Source: Brevibacillus sp042683565 (GTDB taxonomy: Bacteria; Bacillota; Bacilli; Brevibacillales; Brevibacillaceae). From it: a stretch of DNA of 64,000 bases. Shown here one piece after another: positions 1 to 6,932 of the stretch. Under the pieces are notes generated by a model. It was not told the DNA's origin, made no database searches, and worked only from the letters and a program-made list of their open reading frames with translations. A program made the position numbers and the translations under genes. The stretch covers positions 269,340 to 333,339 of the forward strand of contig NZ_JBHUJW010000023.1 in the NCBI RefSeq assembly GCF_042683565.1, in the 5' to 3' direction. How positions within the stretch are numbered: position 1 is the first letter of the stretch; each line of letters opens with the position of its first letter.

Positions 1-924
1 GAATCCCGCCAGCGGCAGGAAGACACAGCGCAGCAGCTGAATGCCTCCCAAGAGCGGCTTGAATCGGCAGAGCAGCAGCTCGAGGAGTCCAGTCAGCAAC
101 TCGCAATCGCGCTCCAACAGCAAGAGGCTGCGGAAAAGCAGCTGGCCGACGCCAGGAAAAAAGAAACGGAGCTCATCCAACTCATCGCCGACCAGGAGTA
201 CAAAATTCAACAACTGCAGGAGCATGAGCGGCAATGGAACGCAAAGCTTGAAGCTGCCCAGCAGCAAATTTCCGCCGCCGGACAACGTGAAGCCGAACTG
301 CTTCGCGAACGATCGCAGCTGGAGGAATCCCGGTTCATGTGGGAACAACGGGCACAGGAACTTGCACAAACCATCGAACAGCGCGAGCAGGAGCTGCAAC
401 ACGCCCTCACTTCACAGGCGGAAGCGAGCAAGCAGCTGAAGGAGCTCGTCAAGCAACTGGAAAGCGAGCGAGAAAAAGCCGCCGCGTATGAGAAAAAGCT
501 CGAACAGCTTGAGCAATCGCTCGCAGCTGCCAAGGCAGAGCAGGAAAAGTATCAGCGTTCCCTCGCCCAGGTCGATTCGATCGAACAGCAGTACAAGAAG
601 CAGGCAAGTGAACTGGCCAAGGAGCTGGAGCGCATCTCCACCCAGGAGAAAGTGCTGAAAAAAACGGTAGATGGTCTGAAACAGCAGATCAAGGAGCTTC
701 AGGACAAAGAGGAGAAATACCGACAAGCGATCAAGGATTTCACGTTAAAGGAAGCCCGCGCGAACAAAGTGCTCAGTCAGCTGCCCTCGACGCTCTCGTC
801 GCAGAGCCCTTCCGTAACCGCGCAGCCCATGCAAAACCTTCAGCAGACCTCCAACTCCATTCCCGCCACCTTCACGCTCCCTCCAAAGACCAATCCCGGG
901 AACACATTCAATCCGTTCAAATGA
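1..924 (+). CDS. Coiled-coil protein, C-terminal part (5' end outside window)
   Basis: The frame is open from the first base of the window to a TGA at 922-924, so the 307 visible residues are the C-terminal part of a longer protein. Residues 1 to about 255 are almost entirely Glu, Gln, Lys, Ala and Leu in heptad-like order with no Pro or Gly break, as in a long alpha-helical coiled coil. The last 50 residues are rich in Ser, Thr, Pro and Asn and probably disordered, ending in NPFK. No catalytic motif or membrane segment is visible. I do not recognise the family; low-complexity coiled coils match many unrelated proteins, so any name such as SMC-like would be unsafe. The next gene starts 82 bases downstream on the same strand. 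Confidence 0.8.
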   Translation, partial: ESRQRQEDTAQQLNASQERLESAEQQLEESSQQLAIALQQQEAAEKQLADARKKETELIQLIADQEYKIQQLQEHERQWNAKLEAAQQQISAAGQREAELLRERSQLEESRFMWEQRAQELAQTIEQREQELQHALTSQAEASKQLKELVKQLESEREKAAAYEKKLEQLEQSLAAAKAEQEKYQRSLAQVDSIEQQYKKQASELAKELERISTQEKVLKKTVDGLKQQIKELQDKEEKYRQAIKDFTLKEARANKVLSQLPSTLSSQSPSVTAQPMQNLQQTSNSIPATFTLPPKTNPGNTFNPFK

Positions 925-1006
925 CCTCCCCCGATGTGCGGGTGCCGTTCCCACACAGCGGCACGCTGAATACAACATAGTACAGTAAAGAAAGGGAGGG
1001 AATACC

Positions 1007-1192
1007 ATGACACCTGAACAACTCCGTGCACTCTATCAACAGCGCCACCAAATGGCCGTCCGCCAGATGCAGCAGCGGCCTGCGGCAAGGCCCCTGACGC
1101 CTCTGCCCAAATCGGGTCCTGTTCACAACGTCAAGCCGTACGTCCAGCCAAAAAAATCGGGAGGCTGCTGCGGCAGGCGCTGGCAAGGCTGA
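1007..1192 (+). CDS. Small basic protein with a GGCC tail, unknown function
   Basis: This 61-residue protein begins at an ATG 10 bases after a good ribosome site (AAAGGGAGGG). The N-terminal 30 residues are rich in Gln, Arg and Met and probably helical (RALYQQRHQMAVRQMQQR). The middle is rich in Pro and Val, and the C terminus reads KKSGGCCGRRWQG, with two adjacent cysteines after a Gly-Gly pair. It has no signal peptide or membrane segment. It lies between the coiled-coil gene and a JAMM peptidase gene, with only 22 bases to the latter, so co-translation is likely. I do not recognise the family. The Gly-Gly-Cys-Cys tail might bind metal or be a processing site, but nothing in the sequence proves this. 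Confidence 0.7.
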   Translation: MTPEQLRALYQQRHQMAVRQMQQRPAARPLTPLPKSGPVHNVKPYVQPKKSGGCCGRRWQG

Positions 1193-1214
1193 ATTTCACG
1201 AACAACCTTTCTTG

Positions 1215-1601
1215 ATGTCCCGCACTGTCTGGCACGAGATGGTCAGGCATTGCCTGGAGGAACGCCCTATGGAGGCTTGCGGATTACTTTCAGGCAGAAA
1301 CGGTTGCGCGGAAACCCTCTGGAGAATGGAAAACATCGAAAAGAGCCCAGTGGCCTTTGCCATGGACTTACGTCACGTTCAAAAAGTCTTGCAAAAAATG
1401 GCGCTGAAGGGAGAGACGCTTGCGGGAATCTACCACTCCCATCCAACGGCTCCCCCCTTGCCATCCCTTGAGGATATAGCGTACGCCCACTACCCGGAAG
1501 CGGCTTACCTCATCGTATCCTTGTCTTCATCAGAACCGGTCATCGGCTGCTACCGGATCGTCGGGACGCGCGTCTTTTCTTTGCCCTACTCTCTGCGTTA
1601 G
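1215..1601 (+). CDS. JAMM/MPN-domain metallopeptidase (M67-like)
   Basis: This 128-residue protein carries the full JAMM zinc-site signature: Glu20, then His74-Ser-His76, Ser84 and Asp87, in the family spacing HxH-x7-S-x2-D. JAMM enzymes are zinc isopeptidases; bacterial members remove C-terminal residues from ubiquitin-like sulfur carriers (Mec+, QbsD). The length fits a stand-alone bacterial JAMM domain. The start is uncertain: ATG at 1215 or the preceding TTG at 1212, neither with a clear ribosome site, which suggests coupling to the small gene ending at 1192. It is followed by a two-way terminator at 1631-1663. No ubiquitin-like or E1-like gene is visible in the window, so the substrate is unknown. 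Confidence 0.85.
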   Translation: MSRTVWHEMVRHCLEERPMEACGLLSGRNGCAETLWRMENIEKSPVAFAMDLRHVQKVLQKMALKGETLAGIYHSHPTAPPLPSLEDIAYAHYPEAAYLIVSLSSSEPVIGCYRIVGTRVFSLPYSLR

Positions 1602-1630
1602 CCGCCGACAGCCGGATGCCGGATATAAAG

Positions 1631-1663
1631 CAGCGGGAGCTATCCTAACTCCCGCTGTTCTTT
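1631..1663. terminator. Bidirectional hairpin terminator between JAMM gene and fix operon
   Basis: CAGCGGGAG (1631-1639) and CTCCCGCTG (1649-1657) form a perfect 9-bp stem with a 9-base loop, followed by TTCTTT on the plus strand. It lies between two convergent transcripts. The stop codon of the minus-strand 56-residue gene falls inside the loop. Confidence 0.75.
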
Positions 1664-1810
1664 CGCTTCTTCCAGGCGCAGCAGCTCTATCTTCTCCCAG
1701 CTGACAAACTCATCTTCCCACAAGACATGGCAGCGGCCCTCCTCGACGCGGATGACAATCCCCCGCACCCCGTCCTTCAAAAATACGACTTTGTCGCCCT
1801 CCTGGATCAT
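1640..1810 (-). CDS. Small hypothetical protein at the end of the fix operon
   Basis: A longer open frame runs upstream to 2035, but its first 75 residues are the antisense of fixX. The credible start is the ATG at 1810, 16 bases after the fixX stop, with a weak GGGGAAG ribosome site. The resulting 56-residue protein (MIQEGDKVVFLKDGVRG...) has an N-terminal half of alternating hydrophobic and charged residues like a small SH3/KOW-type beta barrel: GDKVVFLKDGVRGIV and RCHVLWEDEFVSWEKI. It ends in a charged helix. I do not recognise the family. Position as fifth gene of fixABCX suggests cotranscription, but not a function. Confidence 0.6.
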   Translation of the reverse strand: MIQEGDKVVFLKDGVRGIVIRVEEGRCHVLWEDEFVSWEKIELLRLEEAKEQRELG

Positions 1811-1826
1811 CGCGCTTCCCCGCCCA

Positions 1827-2123
1827 TTAACCGAGTCTGAATATGATTCCGTGACCGCCTTTCGGGTATTCCCACTTGATGTTTTCAAATGGACAGCCGA
1901 TCCGGCAGCTTCCGCATTCGTGACACCCTTCGTATCCCACATGCATCCGCACCTCTTCCCATTTGTAGACTTCGGCCGGGCAAAAGATCGTGCACAGCTT
2001 ATCCGGGCACTTGGTCGCACAGATGTCTGCGTCAAGCACGTGAAGATGGGACTGCGTGTCGGCTTTGAACCGGACCAGGTATTGCTTTTCTTCGATCGGC
2101 TGCCCTTTGGGGATCGTCGCCAT
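1827..2123 (-). CDS. fixX: Ferredoxin-like protein FixX
   Basis: This 98-residue protein has two cysteine clusters, CATKCPDKLC...FCP and CHECGSCRIGCP, typical of FixX, the small iron-sulfur partner of the FixC flavoprotein. FixX passes electrons within FixABCX, a complex that in diazotrophs and some heterotrophs splits electrons from NADH between quinone and low-potential ferredoxin. The start is the ATG at 2123, which shares one base with the fixC stop (TGATG) and follows GGAGGGTG. An upstream in-frame extension to 2171 exists but lies inside fixC. The overlaps show translational coupling. No nitrogenase genes are in the window, so the electron acceptor is unknown. Confidence 0.92.
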   Translation of the reverse strand: MATIPKGQPIEEKQYLVRFKADTQSHLHVLDADICATKCPDKLCTIFCPAEVYKWEEVRMHVGYEGCHECGSCRIGCPFENIKWEYPKGGHGIIFRLG

Positions 2124-3418
2124 CACTTCATCACCCTCCATGCATTCATCAGATCGCGGGCCATCTTCCACTTGTCCCTAGCCGTGCCGAGCTCGCTCCA
2201 GATCTTTTTCTGCTTGTTCCATTTGGAAGTGCCGTCTACCGTGAACATCTGGCTGGCTGCCTTGTTCATCATCGGGATGTACTGCTCAAAATATTGCGGG
2301 TACTTCTCGAAGTGATGGGTCGCGTCCTTGTACTTCTTCAGATCCTGCCCGACGAAGCTGTCCAAAAGGCTGATGCGGTACGAATCGAGCATGCGCTCCG
2401 AGAAATCTTTGGCCTCGCGAGCACGGATGATCGTCTCCGCCGCCATCACCCCGGAAGCCATCGCCATGTTGGAGCCTTCCCGATGGATCGCGTTGACCAG
2501 CTGGGCCGCATCGCCTACGACAATCACCCCGTCTCCGACGAGTTTGGGCATCGACCGATAGCCTCCCTCGGGAATCAGGTGGGCCAGGTATTCCTGCTGT
2601 TCGCAGCCCTGTATATAGGGGCGGATCATCGGGTGATTTTTTACATAATCCAGCAATTCATACGGTTTGATCTTGTTTTTTATCAGGCCCGAGAGCATCG
2701 TCCCGACCCCGATGTTCAAGCTGTCCTTGTTCGTGTACAGCCAAGCCGTGCCCAAAATTCCTTTGGTCGAGTCACCGAAAATCTCGATGGTGCAACCGTG
2801 GTCGCCTTCCAGATTGAAGCGATCCTCGATGATTTTCCGGTCCAGCTTTAGCACCTCCATGACGGCCAGCGCTACTTCGCCAGGACGGAATTCCTTGTGG
2901 AAGCCGAGCGATTTGGAGAGCAGCGAATTGACGCCGTCTGCCAGCACGACGACGTCCGCGTACACGTCGCCATCCGGACGGTCCGTGCGTATCCCGGTGA
3001 CTTTGCCGTTCTCCACGATGCACTCCAGCGCCACTGTCTCATTGAGCAAAAGCGCACCTGCCTGCACCGCCTTGTCCGCGAACCACTGGTCGAATTTGGC
3101 GCGCAGAACGGTGAAGTTGTTGTACGGCTCCTGCGCCCACTCCAGCCCTTTGTAGCTGAAAGTGAGCGCCGATTCTTTGTCCAGCATCATGAAGCGCTGC
3201 TCGACAATCGGCCTCTCCACGGGTGCTTCCTTGTAAAAACCGGGGATGATGTCCTCCATCGTCTTGCGGTACAGCACGCCGCCCATCACGTTTTTCGAGC
3301 CGGGATATTCCCCCCGCTCCATTAAGAGGACGTTCACTCCTTGTTTGGCGAGAGTGTACGCACAGGCCGTCCCCGCCGGACCTGCTCCGACTACAATGAC
3401 ATCAAACTTTTCCGCCAT
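2123..3418 (-). CDS. fixC: FixC, ETF-quinone oxidoreductase-like flavoprotein
   Basis: This 431-residue protein opens with an FAD-binding dinucleotide fold, VIVVGAGPAGTACA (Gly11, Gly13, Gly16), and has the second FAD motif VVGDAAQLVN late in the chain, as in the FixC/ETF-QO family. The length agrees with FixC (about 430) rather than the longer eukaryotic ETF-QO, because the iron-sulfur domain is a separate protein, FixX. FixC receives electrons from FixAB and delivers them to quinone at the membrane. The ATG at 3418 follows AAGGAGGT and overlaps the end of fixB by 17 bases. It is the third gene of a tight fixABCX operon. Confidence 0.93.
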   Translation of the reverse strand: MAEKFDVIVVGAGPAGTACAYTLAKQGVNVLLMERGEYPGSKNVMGGVLYRKTMEDIIPGFYKEAPVERPIVEQRFMMLDKESALTFSYKGLEWAQEPYNNFTVLRAKFDQWFADKAVQAGALLLNETVALECIVENGKVTGIRTDRPDGDVYADVVVLADGVNSLLSKSLGFHKEFRPGEVALAVMEVLKLDRKIIEDRFNLEGDHGCTIEIFGDSTKGILGTAWLYTNKDSLNIGVGTMLSGLIKNKIKPYELLDYVKNHPMIRPYIQGCEQQEYLAHLIPEGGYRSMPKLVGDGVIVVGDAAQLVNAIHREGSNMAMASGVMAAETIIRAREAKDFSERMLDSYRISLLDSFVGQDLKKYKDATHHFEKYPQYFEQYIPMMNKAASQMFTVDGTSKWNKQKKIWSELGTARDKWKMARDLMNAWRVMK

Positions 3419-4433
3419 ATTGTACCTCCTTGTCCGGCACCTTCTGAAACGCCTCCATCAGCAAAGGCACGATTTCAAAGGCGTCCCCGACGATCCCGTA
3501 GTGGCATGACTGAAAGATGAGCGCGTTTGGGTCCTTGTTTATGGCAATAATCATGCCGGAGTTGCGCATCCCGACCAGGTGCTGGATCGCTCCCGATATA
3601 CCGATGGCAAAGTAGATTTTCGGCGTCACCGTCACGCCTGTCTGCCCGACCTGGTGTTCATGCCCGATCCAGCCTGCCTCGACCGCATCCCGGCTCGCCC
3701 CCACGGTGGCGCCGATCTTTTCCGCGAACTGGTGGATCAGCGCAAAGCCTTCCTTGCTGCCCAGCCCTTTTCCCCCCGCCACGATGACATCCGCCTCGTC
3801 CAGCCGCACTTTTTTCCTGGTCTCGCGGACGATTTTCAGCACTTTGGTGCGAATGTCTTGCTCGCGCAGCGCGATGCTCTCCTCGATGATCTCGCCTGTG
3901 CGGGCAGGGTTCGGTTCCAGCGCACGCATCACCTTCGGGCGGACCGTAGCCATCTGCGGCCGATGCTTTTTGCAAAGGATGGTCGCCATGATATTGCCGC
4001 CAAAAGCCGGTCGGCTCGCTTCCAGAAGACCGGTCTCGGCATTGACGTCGAGCATCGTCGTGTCGGCGGTCAGCCCTGTCTCCAGGTCGGTCGCCACTGC
4101 CGAAGCCAGGTCCTTGCCCGTAGAAGTCGCCCCGTACAGGATGATTTCCGGCTTGTGTTTGTTCACGCATTCGATCACGGCGCGCATGTACGACTCCGTG
4201 CGGTAATAGTGAAAGATCGGGTCGTCATACACATAGACCTGGTCTGCGCCATAGGAGAAGAGCGTCTCCGCCAGCTGCTTGACGCCATCCCCGATCAACA
4301 GTCCCGCGAGCGGCACGCCCCGTTTGTCCGCCATCTGACGTCCCGCACCGAGCAGCTCCAGGGAAACCGGCGCGATCCTGCCGTCCTTCACCTCCGCGTA
4401 CACCCAGATGCCGCGATAATCCTCCAGATTCAT
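3402..4433 (-). CDS. fixB: FixB, ETF alpha-like subunit
   Basis: A longer frame extends to 4724 but overlaps fixA; the real start is the ATG at 4433, in a four-base ATGA overlap with the fixA stop and preceded by GGAGGGG. The 343-residue product has an N-terminal alpha/beta domain and the C-terminal FAD-binding region of ETF alpha, with VGASRDAVEAGW, GQTGVTVTPKIYFAIG and GISGAIQHLVGM; ends like NSGMIIAINKDPNA are typical of the family. It pairs with FixA to form the electron-transferring flavoprotein of FixABCX. It is a diverged paralogue of the EtfA at 43120-44079, with which it shares these C-terminal motifs. Confidence 0.92.
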   Translation of the reverse strand: MNLEDYRGIWVYAEVKDGRIAPVSLELLGAGRQMADKRGVPLAGLLIGDGVKQLAETLFSYGADQVYVYDDPIFHYYRTESYMRAVIECVNKHKPEIILYGATSTGKDLASAVATDLETGLTADTTMLDVNAETGLLEASRPAFGGNIMATILCKKHRPQMATVRPKVMRALEPNPARTGEIIEESIALREQDIRTKVLKIVRETRKKVRLDEADVIVAGGKGLGSKEGFALIHQFAEKIGATVGASRDAVEAGWIGHEHQVGQTGVTVTPKIYFAIGISGAIQHLVGMRNSGMIIAINKDPNALIFQSCHYGIVGDAFEIVPLLMEAFQKVPDKEVQYGGKV

Positions 4434-5260
4434 GCCTGCCCCTCCTTCACCCGAAACAATCCTTTTTTCTCCTGCAAAATCTCCATCAGCCGCGCGACTT
4501 GCTCCCGCGGCGTCCCTTCCAGCATGTCGCCGCCTTTTGGCTTTTCCGGAGGCCAGACCTTCGCCACGACCGTGGGCGAGCCTTTCAGTCCCAACTGCGA
4601 GCGGTCGATGTCTCCCAGGTCGTCCACACTCCAGACGACAGGATCGTAGCGTGCGGCACGCAGCATGTTCGGCAGCGGCGAATACGGCACCTCGTTGATC
4701 TCCTTCTCCACGGAAAAGAGACAAGGCAAGGCGGATTGCACCACTTCATAGCCGTCCTCCAGCTTGCGGTGGACGATGCAATACCCCTCCGCCTTGTTCA
4801 CTTCCACGACCTTTTTAACGTTGGTCAGCGGCGGAATATCGAGCCTGCGGGCGATGCCCGGACCGACCTGCCCCGTGTCGCCGTCGATCGTCATTTTGCC
4901 GCAAATCACCAGATCAACAGGCTGCGTCTGGGCGATTTTCTCGATTGCCTTGGTGATCGCGTAGCTCGTCGCCAGCGTATCCGCCCCGGCGAAAGCCCTG
5001 TCCGTGATGAGGTATCCAGCATCTGCTCCGATCTCGACGCATTTGCGGATCGCCTTGACCGCCGGTGGAGGACCCATGGTCACGACAGAGACGATCCCTC
5101 CGTACCGCTGCTTCAGCCGGACTGCCTCCTCAACGGCATGGGCATCATACGGATTGAGGATCGCGGGTGCGCTCGCCCGGTCCATCGTATTGGTCTTGGG
5201 ATTCATCTTGATGATTTTCGTATCCGGCACTTGCTTGATGCAAGCGACGATGTGCAGCAT
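4430..5260 (-). CDS. fixA: FixA, ETF beta-like subunit
   Basis: This 276-residue protein starts MLHIVACIKQVPDT and has the ETF beta signatures NPYDAHAVEEAVRLK and the region DLVICGKMTIDGDTGQVGPGIARRL. With FixB it forms a heterodimeric flavoprotein that accepts two electrons and passes them to FixC. In FixABCX the FixA subunit is the likely NADH and bifurcating-FAD site. The ATG at 5260 follows AAGGGGGG. It is the first gene of the minus-strand operon. A 321-base divergent intergenic region separates it from the methionine gamma-lyase gene; I found no convincing minus-strand promoter there by eye. Confidence 0.92.
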   Translation of the reverse strand: MLHIVACIKQVPDTKIIKMNPKTNTMDRASAPAILNPYDAHAVEEAVRLKQRYGGIVSVVTMGPPPAVKAIRKCVEIGADAGYLITDRAFAGADTLATSYAITKAIEKIAQTQPVDLVICGKMTIDGDTGQVGPGIARRLDIPPLTNVKKVVEVNKAEGYCIVHRKLEDGYEVVQSALPCLFSVEKEINEVPYSPLPNMLRAARYDPVVWSVDDLGDIDRSQLGLKGSPTVVAKVWPPEKPKGGDMLEGTPREQVARLMEILQEKKGLFRVKEGQA

Positions 5261-5449
5261 CTACCATTCCCCCCTTGCTGCCGGGCCGCGAATCTCATCT
5301 TAGTACGGTTGACATGGTTGTCTCTTTTTCGCGCGATCCTTCAGGCAGCTTGTCGTTCATTGATATAACGTATTGCCGTTTCGCTCCGCTTAGACCAGCA
5401 AACAGGGAGAAACGCCGCACCGCAGCTCTGCGCTGCTGGTCCGTTTTCT

Positions 5450-5461
5450 TGCCACTTGGCA
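5450..5461. promoter_or_regulatory. Inverted repeat, candidate enhancer site for the TyrR-like activator
   Basis: The sequence TGCCACTTGGCA is an inverted repeat with 5-base arms and a 2-base centre. Its centre is about 98 bases upstream of the start site predicted from the sigma-54 promoter, a normal distance for an activator-binding site. Assignment to the neighbouring activator is inference, and short palindromes occur by chance. Confidence 0.3.
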
Positions 5462-5525
5462 CGAAACTTTTCCAGCATTCTCGCACGATCGGCCACATAG
5501 CGCGGCCGCTTCCGCCTTTTCCCAG

Positions 5526-5543
5526 CTGGCACAGATCATGCAA
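5526..5543 (+). promoter_or_regulatory. Sigma-54 (-24/-12) promoter of the methionine gamma-lyase gene
   Basis: CTGGCACAGATCATGCAA matches the sigma-54 consensus YTGGCAC-N5-TTGCW at TGGCAC and TGCA. The invariant GG (5528-5529) and GC (5540-5541) are separated by exactly 10 bases, as required. The predicted start site is near 5553, about 29 bases before the ATG. A sigma-54 activator gene lies directly downstream of the lyase. Confidence 0.7.
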
Positions 5544-5581
5544 CCATACGTTTTACCAATATTCCGAGAGGTGATTTTCCC

Positions 5582-6787
5582 ATGACTTTCAACCAAGCGA
5601 TGAACAAAGAAAAACAGCGGGGACTGTCCACGACTGCCATCCATGCCGGCTATCACTGCGATCCTCTGACCGGTGCGCTCGCCACCCCGATCTACCAGAC
5701 CTCGACCTTTGTGTTTTCTTCCACAGAAGAGGGCGCTCGCCGCTTTGCCGGTGAAGAGGCCGGCTACATCTACTCGCGTCTGGGAAATCCGACAGTCACT
5801 GTTCTGGAGGAGAAAATGGCGGCTCTGGAGAAAGCGGAAGCGGGTCTTGCCTTTGCCTCGGGAATGGCAGCCGTCTCGGCCATCCTGCTCGCGCTCGTGA
5901 AGACGGGCGACCACATCCTGGGGACAAAAGGCTTGTACGGCTGCACATACGGCCTGCTCAACCTGCTGCAGGACCGCTTTCAGGTGAGCTACTCGCTCTG
6001 TGACATGACGGATGAAGCCTCCATCCGCCAAATGCTCCAGCCGACAACCCGCGTCATTTACGTGGAAACGCCGATCAACCCTACCATGGAGCTGGTCGAC
6101 TTGCAGCTGGTCGCCAAGATTGCCAGAGAGATCGGCGCTGCTGTCGTCGTGGATAACACCTTCATGTCTCCCTATTTGCAGCGCCCGATCGAGCATGGCG
6201 CAGACATCGTCATCCACAGCGCCACCAAGTTTATCGGCGGGCACGGAGACGTCATCGCCGGTGTCGCTGTCGGGCCAAAGGCGATCATGGACAGCATCCG
6301 CCTGACCACGCAAAAGGACATCGGCGGCATTCTCGCTCCCTTCGATGCCTATTTGCTGATCCGCGGACTGAAGACACTCGGGGTGCGGATGGACCGCCAC
6401 TGCGAAAACGGCATGCAGGTCGCCCGGTTTTTGCACAGCCACCCGAAAGTCGCGGCGGTGTACTATCCCGGCCTGCCTGATTTTCCCCAATACGACCTGG
6501 CTTGCCGGCAAATGGATGGCTTTGGCGGGCTGCTCGCCTTTGAACTGAAAGGCGGCATGGAAGCAGGTATCCGCATGATGAACAACGTACATTTGTGCAA
6601 GCGCGCCGTGAGCCTTGGAGACGTCGACTCGCTCATTCAGCACCCTGCCTCGATGACACACTCCGTCGTCCCTGCCGAAGAACGCGCGAAGATGGGGATT
6701 ACCGATGGACTCGTTCGCTTGTCTGTCGGAATCGAGGACATCGCGGACATTTTGGAAGATCTCGACACGGCTCTGTCTTTTGCCTAA
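5582..6787 (+). CDS. megL: Methionine gamma-lyase (PLP-dependent Cys/Met metabolism enzyme)
   Basis: This 401-residue PLP enzyme belongs to the Cys/Met metabolism family. The cofactor lysine is Lys216 in HSATKFIGGHGDVIAG. The active-site stretch LYGCTYG provides Tyr119 and Cys121, and a Tyr plus Cys at this point is characteristic of methionine gamma-lyase rather than cystathionine gamma-lyase or synthase. The enzyme converts methionine to methanethiol, 2-oxobutyrate and ammonia, and may also act on homocysteine. The ATG at 5582 follows AGAGGTGA; a second Met six codons on has no ribosome site. It is transcribed from a sigma-54 promoter and followed by two hairpin terminators before the activator gene. 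Cystathionine gamma-lyase is the main alternative. Confidence 0.85.
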   Translation: MTFNQAMNKEKQRGLSTTAIHAGYHCDPLTGALATPIYQTSTFVFSSTEEGARRFAGEEAGYIYSRLGNPTVTVLEEKMAALEKAEAGLAFASGMAAVSAILLALVKTGDHILGTKGLYGCTYGLLNLLQDRFQVSYSLCDMTDEASIRQMLQPTTRVIYVETPINPTMELVDLQLVAKIAREIGAAVVVDNTFMSPYLQRPIEHGADIVIHSATKFIGGHGDVIAGVAVGPKAIMDSIRLTTQKDIGGILAPFDAYLLIRGLKTLGVRMDRHCENGMQVARFLHSHPKVAAVYYPGLPDFPQYDLACRQMDGFGGLLAFELKGGMEAGIRMMNNVHLCKRAVSLGDVDSLIQHPASMTHSVVPAEERAKMGITDGLVRLSVGIEDIADILEDLDTALSFA

Positions 6788-6799
6788 GCCGCAACACTT

Positions 6800-6832
6800 G
6801 CCCGGGTGCGTACCGCGCCGGGCTTTTCTTTG
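6800..6832 (+). terminator. Terminator after methionine gamma-lyase
   Basis: GCCCGG (6800-6805) pairs with CCGGGC (6818-6823), extended by GTGCG/CGC, and is followed by TTTTCTTT. It starts 13 bases after the lyase stop. Confidence 0.7.
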
Positions 6833-6833
6833 C

Positions 6834-6878
6834 AACTTGGCTTGCGCCTGATGCTTGGCGCAGCCAAGTTTTCTCTTT
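6834..6878 (+). terminator. Second hairpin, terminator or leader structure before the activator gene
   Basis: AACTTGGC-TTGCGCC and GGCGCA-GCCAAGTT form a long stem of about 14 bp with one bulge, followed by TTTTCTCTTT. Together with the preceding hairpin it forms a tandem terminator. Its T-tract ends 55 bases before the activator start, so the activator probably has its own promoter. Confidence 0.65.
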
Positions 6879-6932
6879 ATGATGGAAAATAAAGAAAGCA
6901 AAAGACGGTATGAATGGCGAGGAGGGCTTTCA

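Larger units (their letters stand above)
5261..5581. other. Divergent intergenic region between fixA and methionine gamma-lyase
   Basis: The 321 bases hold no convincing gene; a minus-strand 82-codon frame here lacks a ribosome site and family resemblance. The right side contains a sigma-54 type promoter (5526-5543) reading toward the lyase gene. About 95 bases upstream of its expected start site lies the inverted repeat TGCCA-CT-TGGCA (5450-5461). No clear sigma-A promoter toward fixA was seen. Confidence 0.6.

Noticed and set aside
1752..2315. 187-codon plus-strand frame
   Set aside because: Antisense to fixX and the end of fixC, with no family resemblance.
5456..5472. TTGGCACGAAACTTTTC as a second sigma-54 promoter
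   Set aside because: The required GC at the -12 position is TT; only the -24 half fits. The true promoter is at 5526-5543.
5295..5543. 82-codon minus-strand frame in the fixA-lyase gap
   Set aside because: No ribosome site, no recognisable composition, and it overlaps the sigma-54 promoter.
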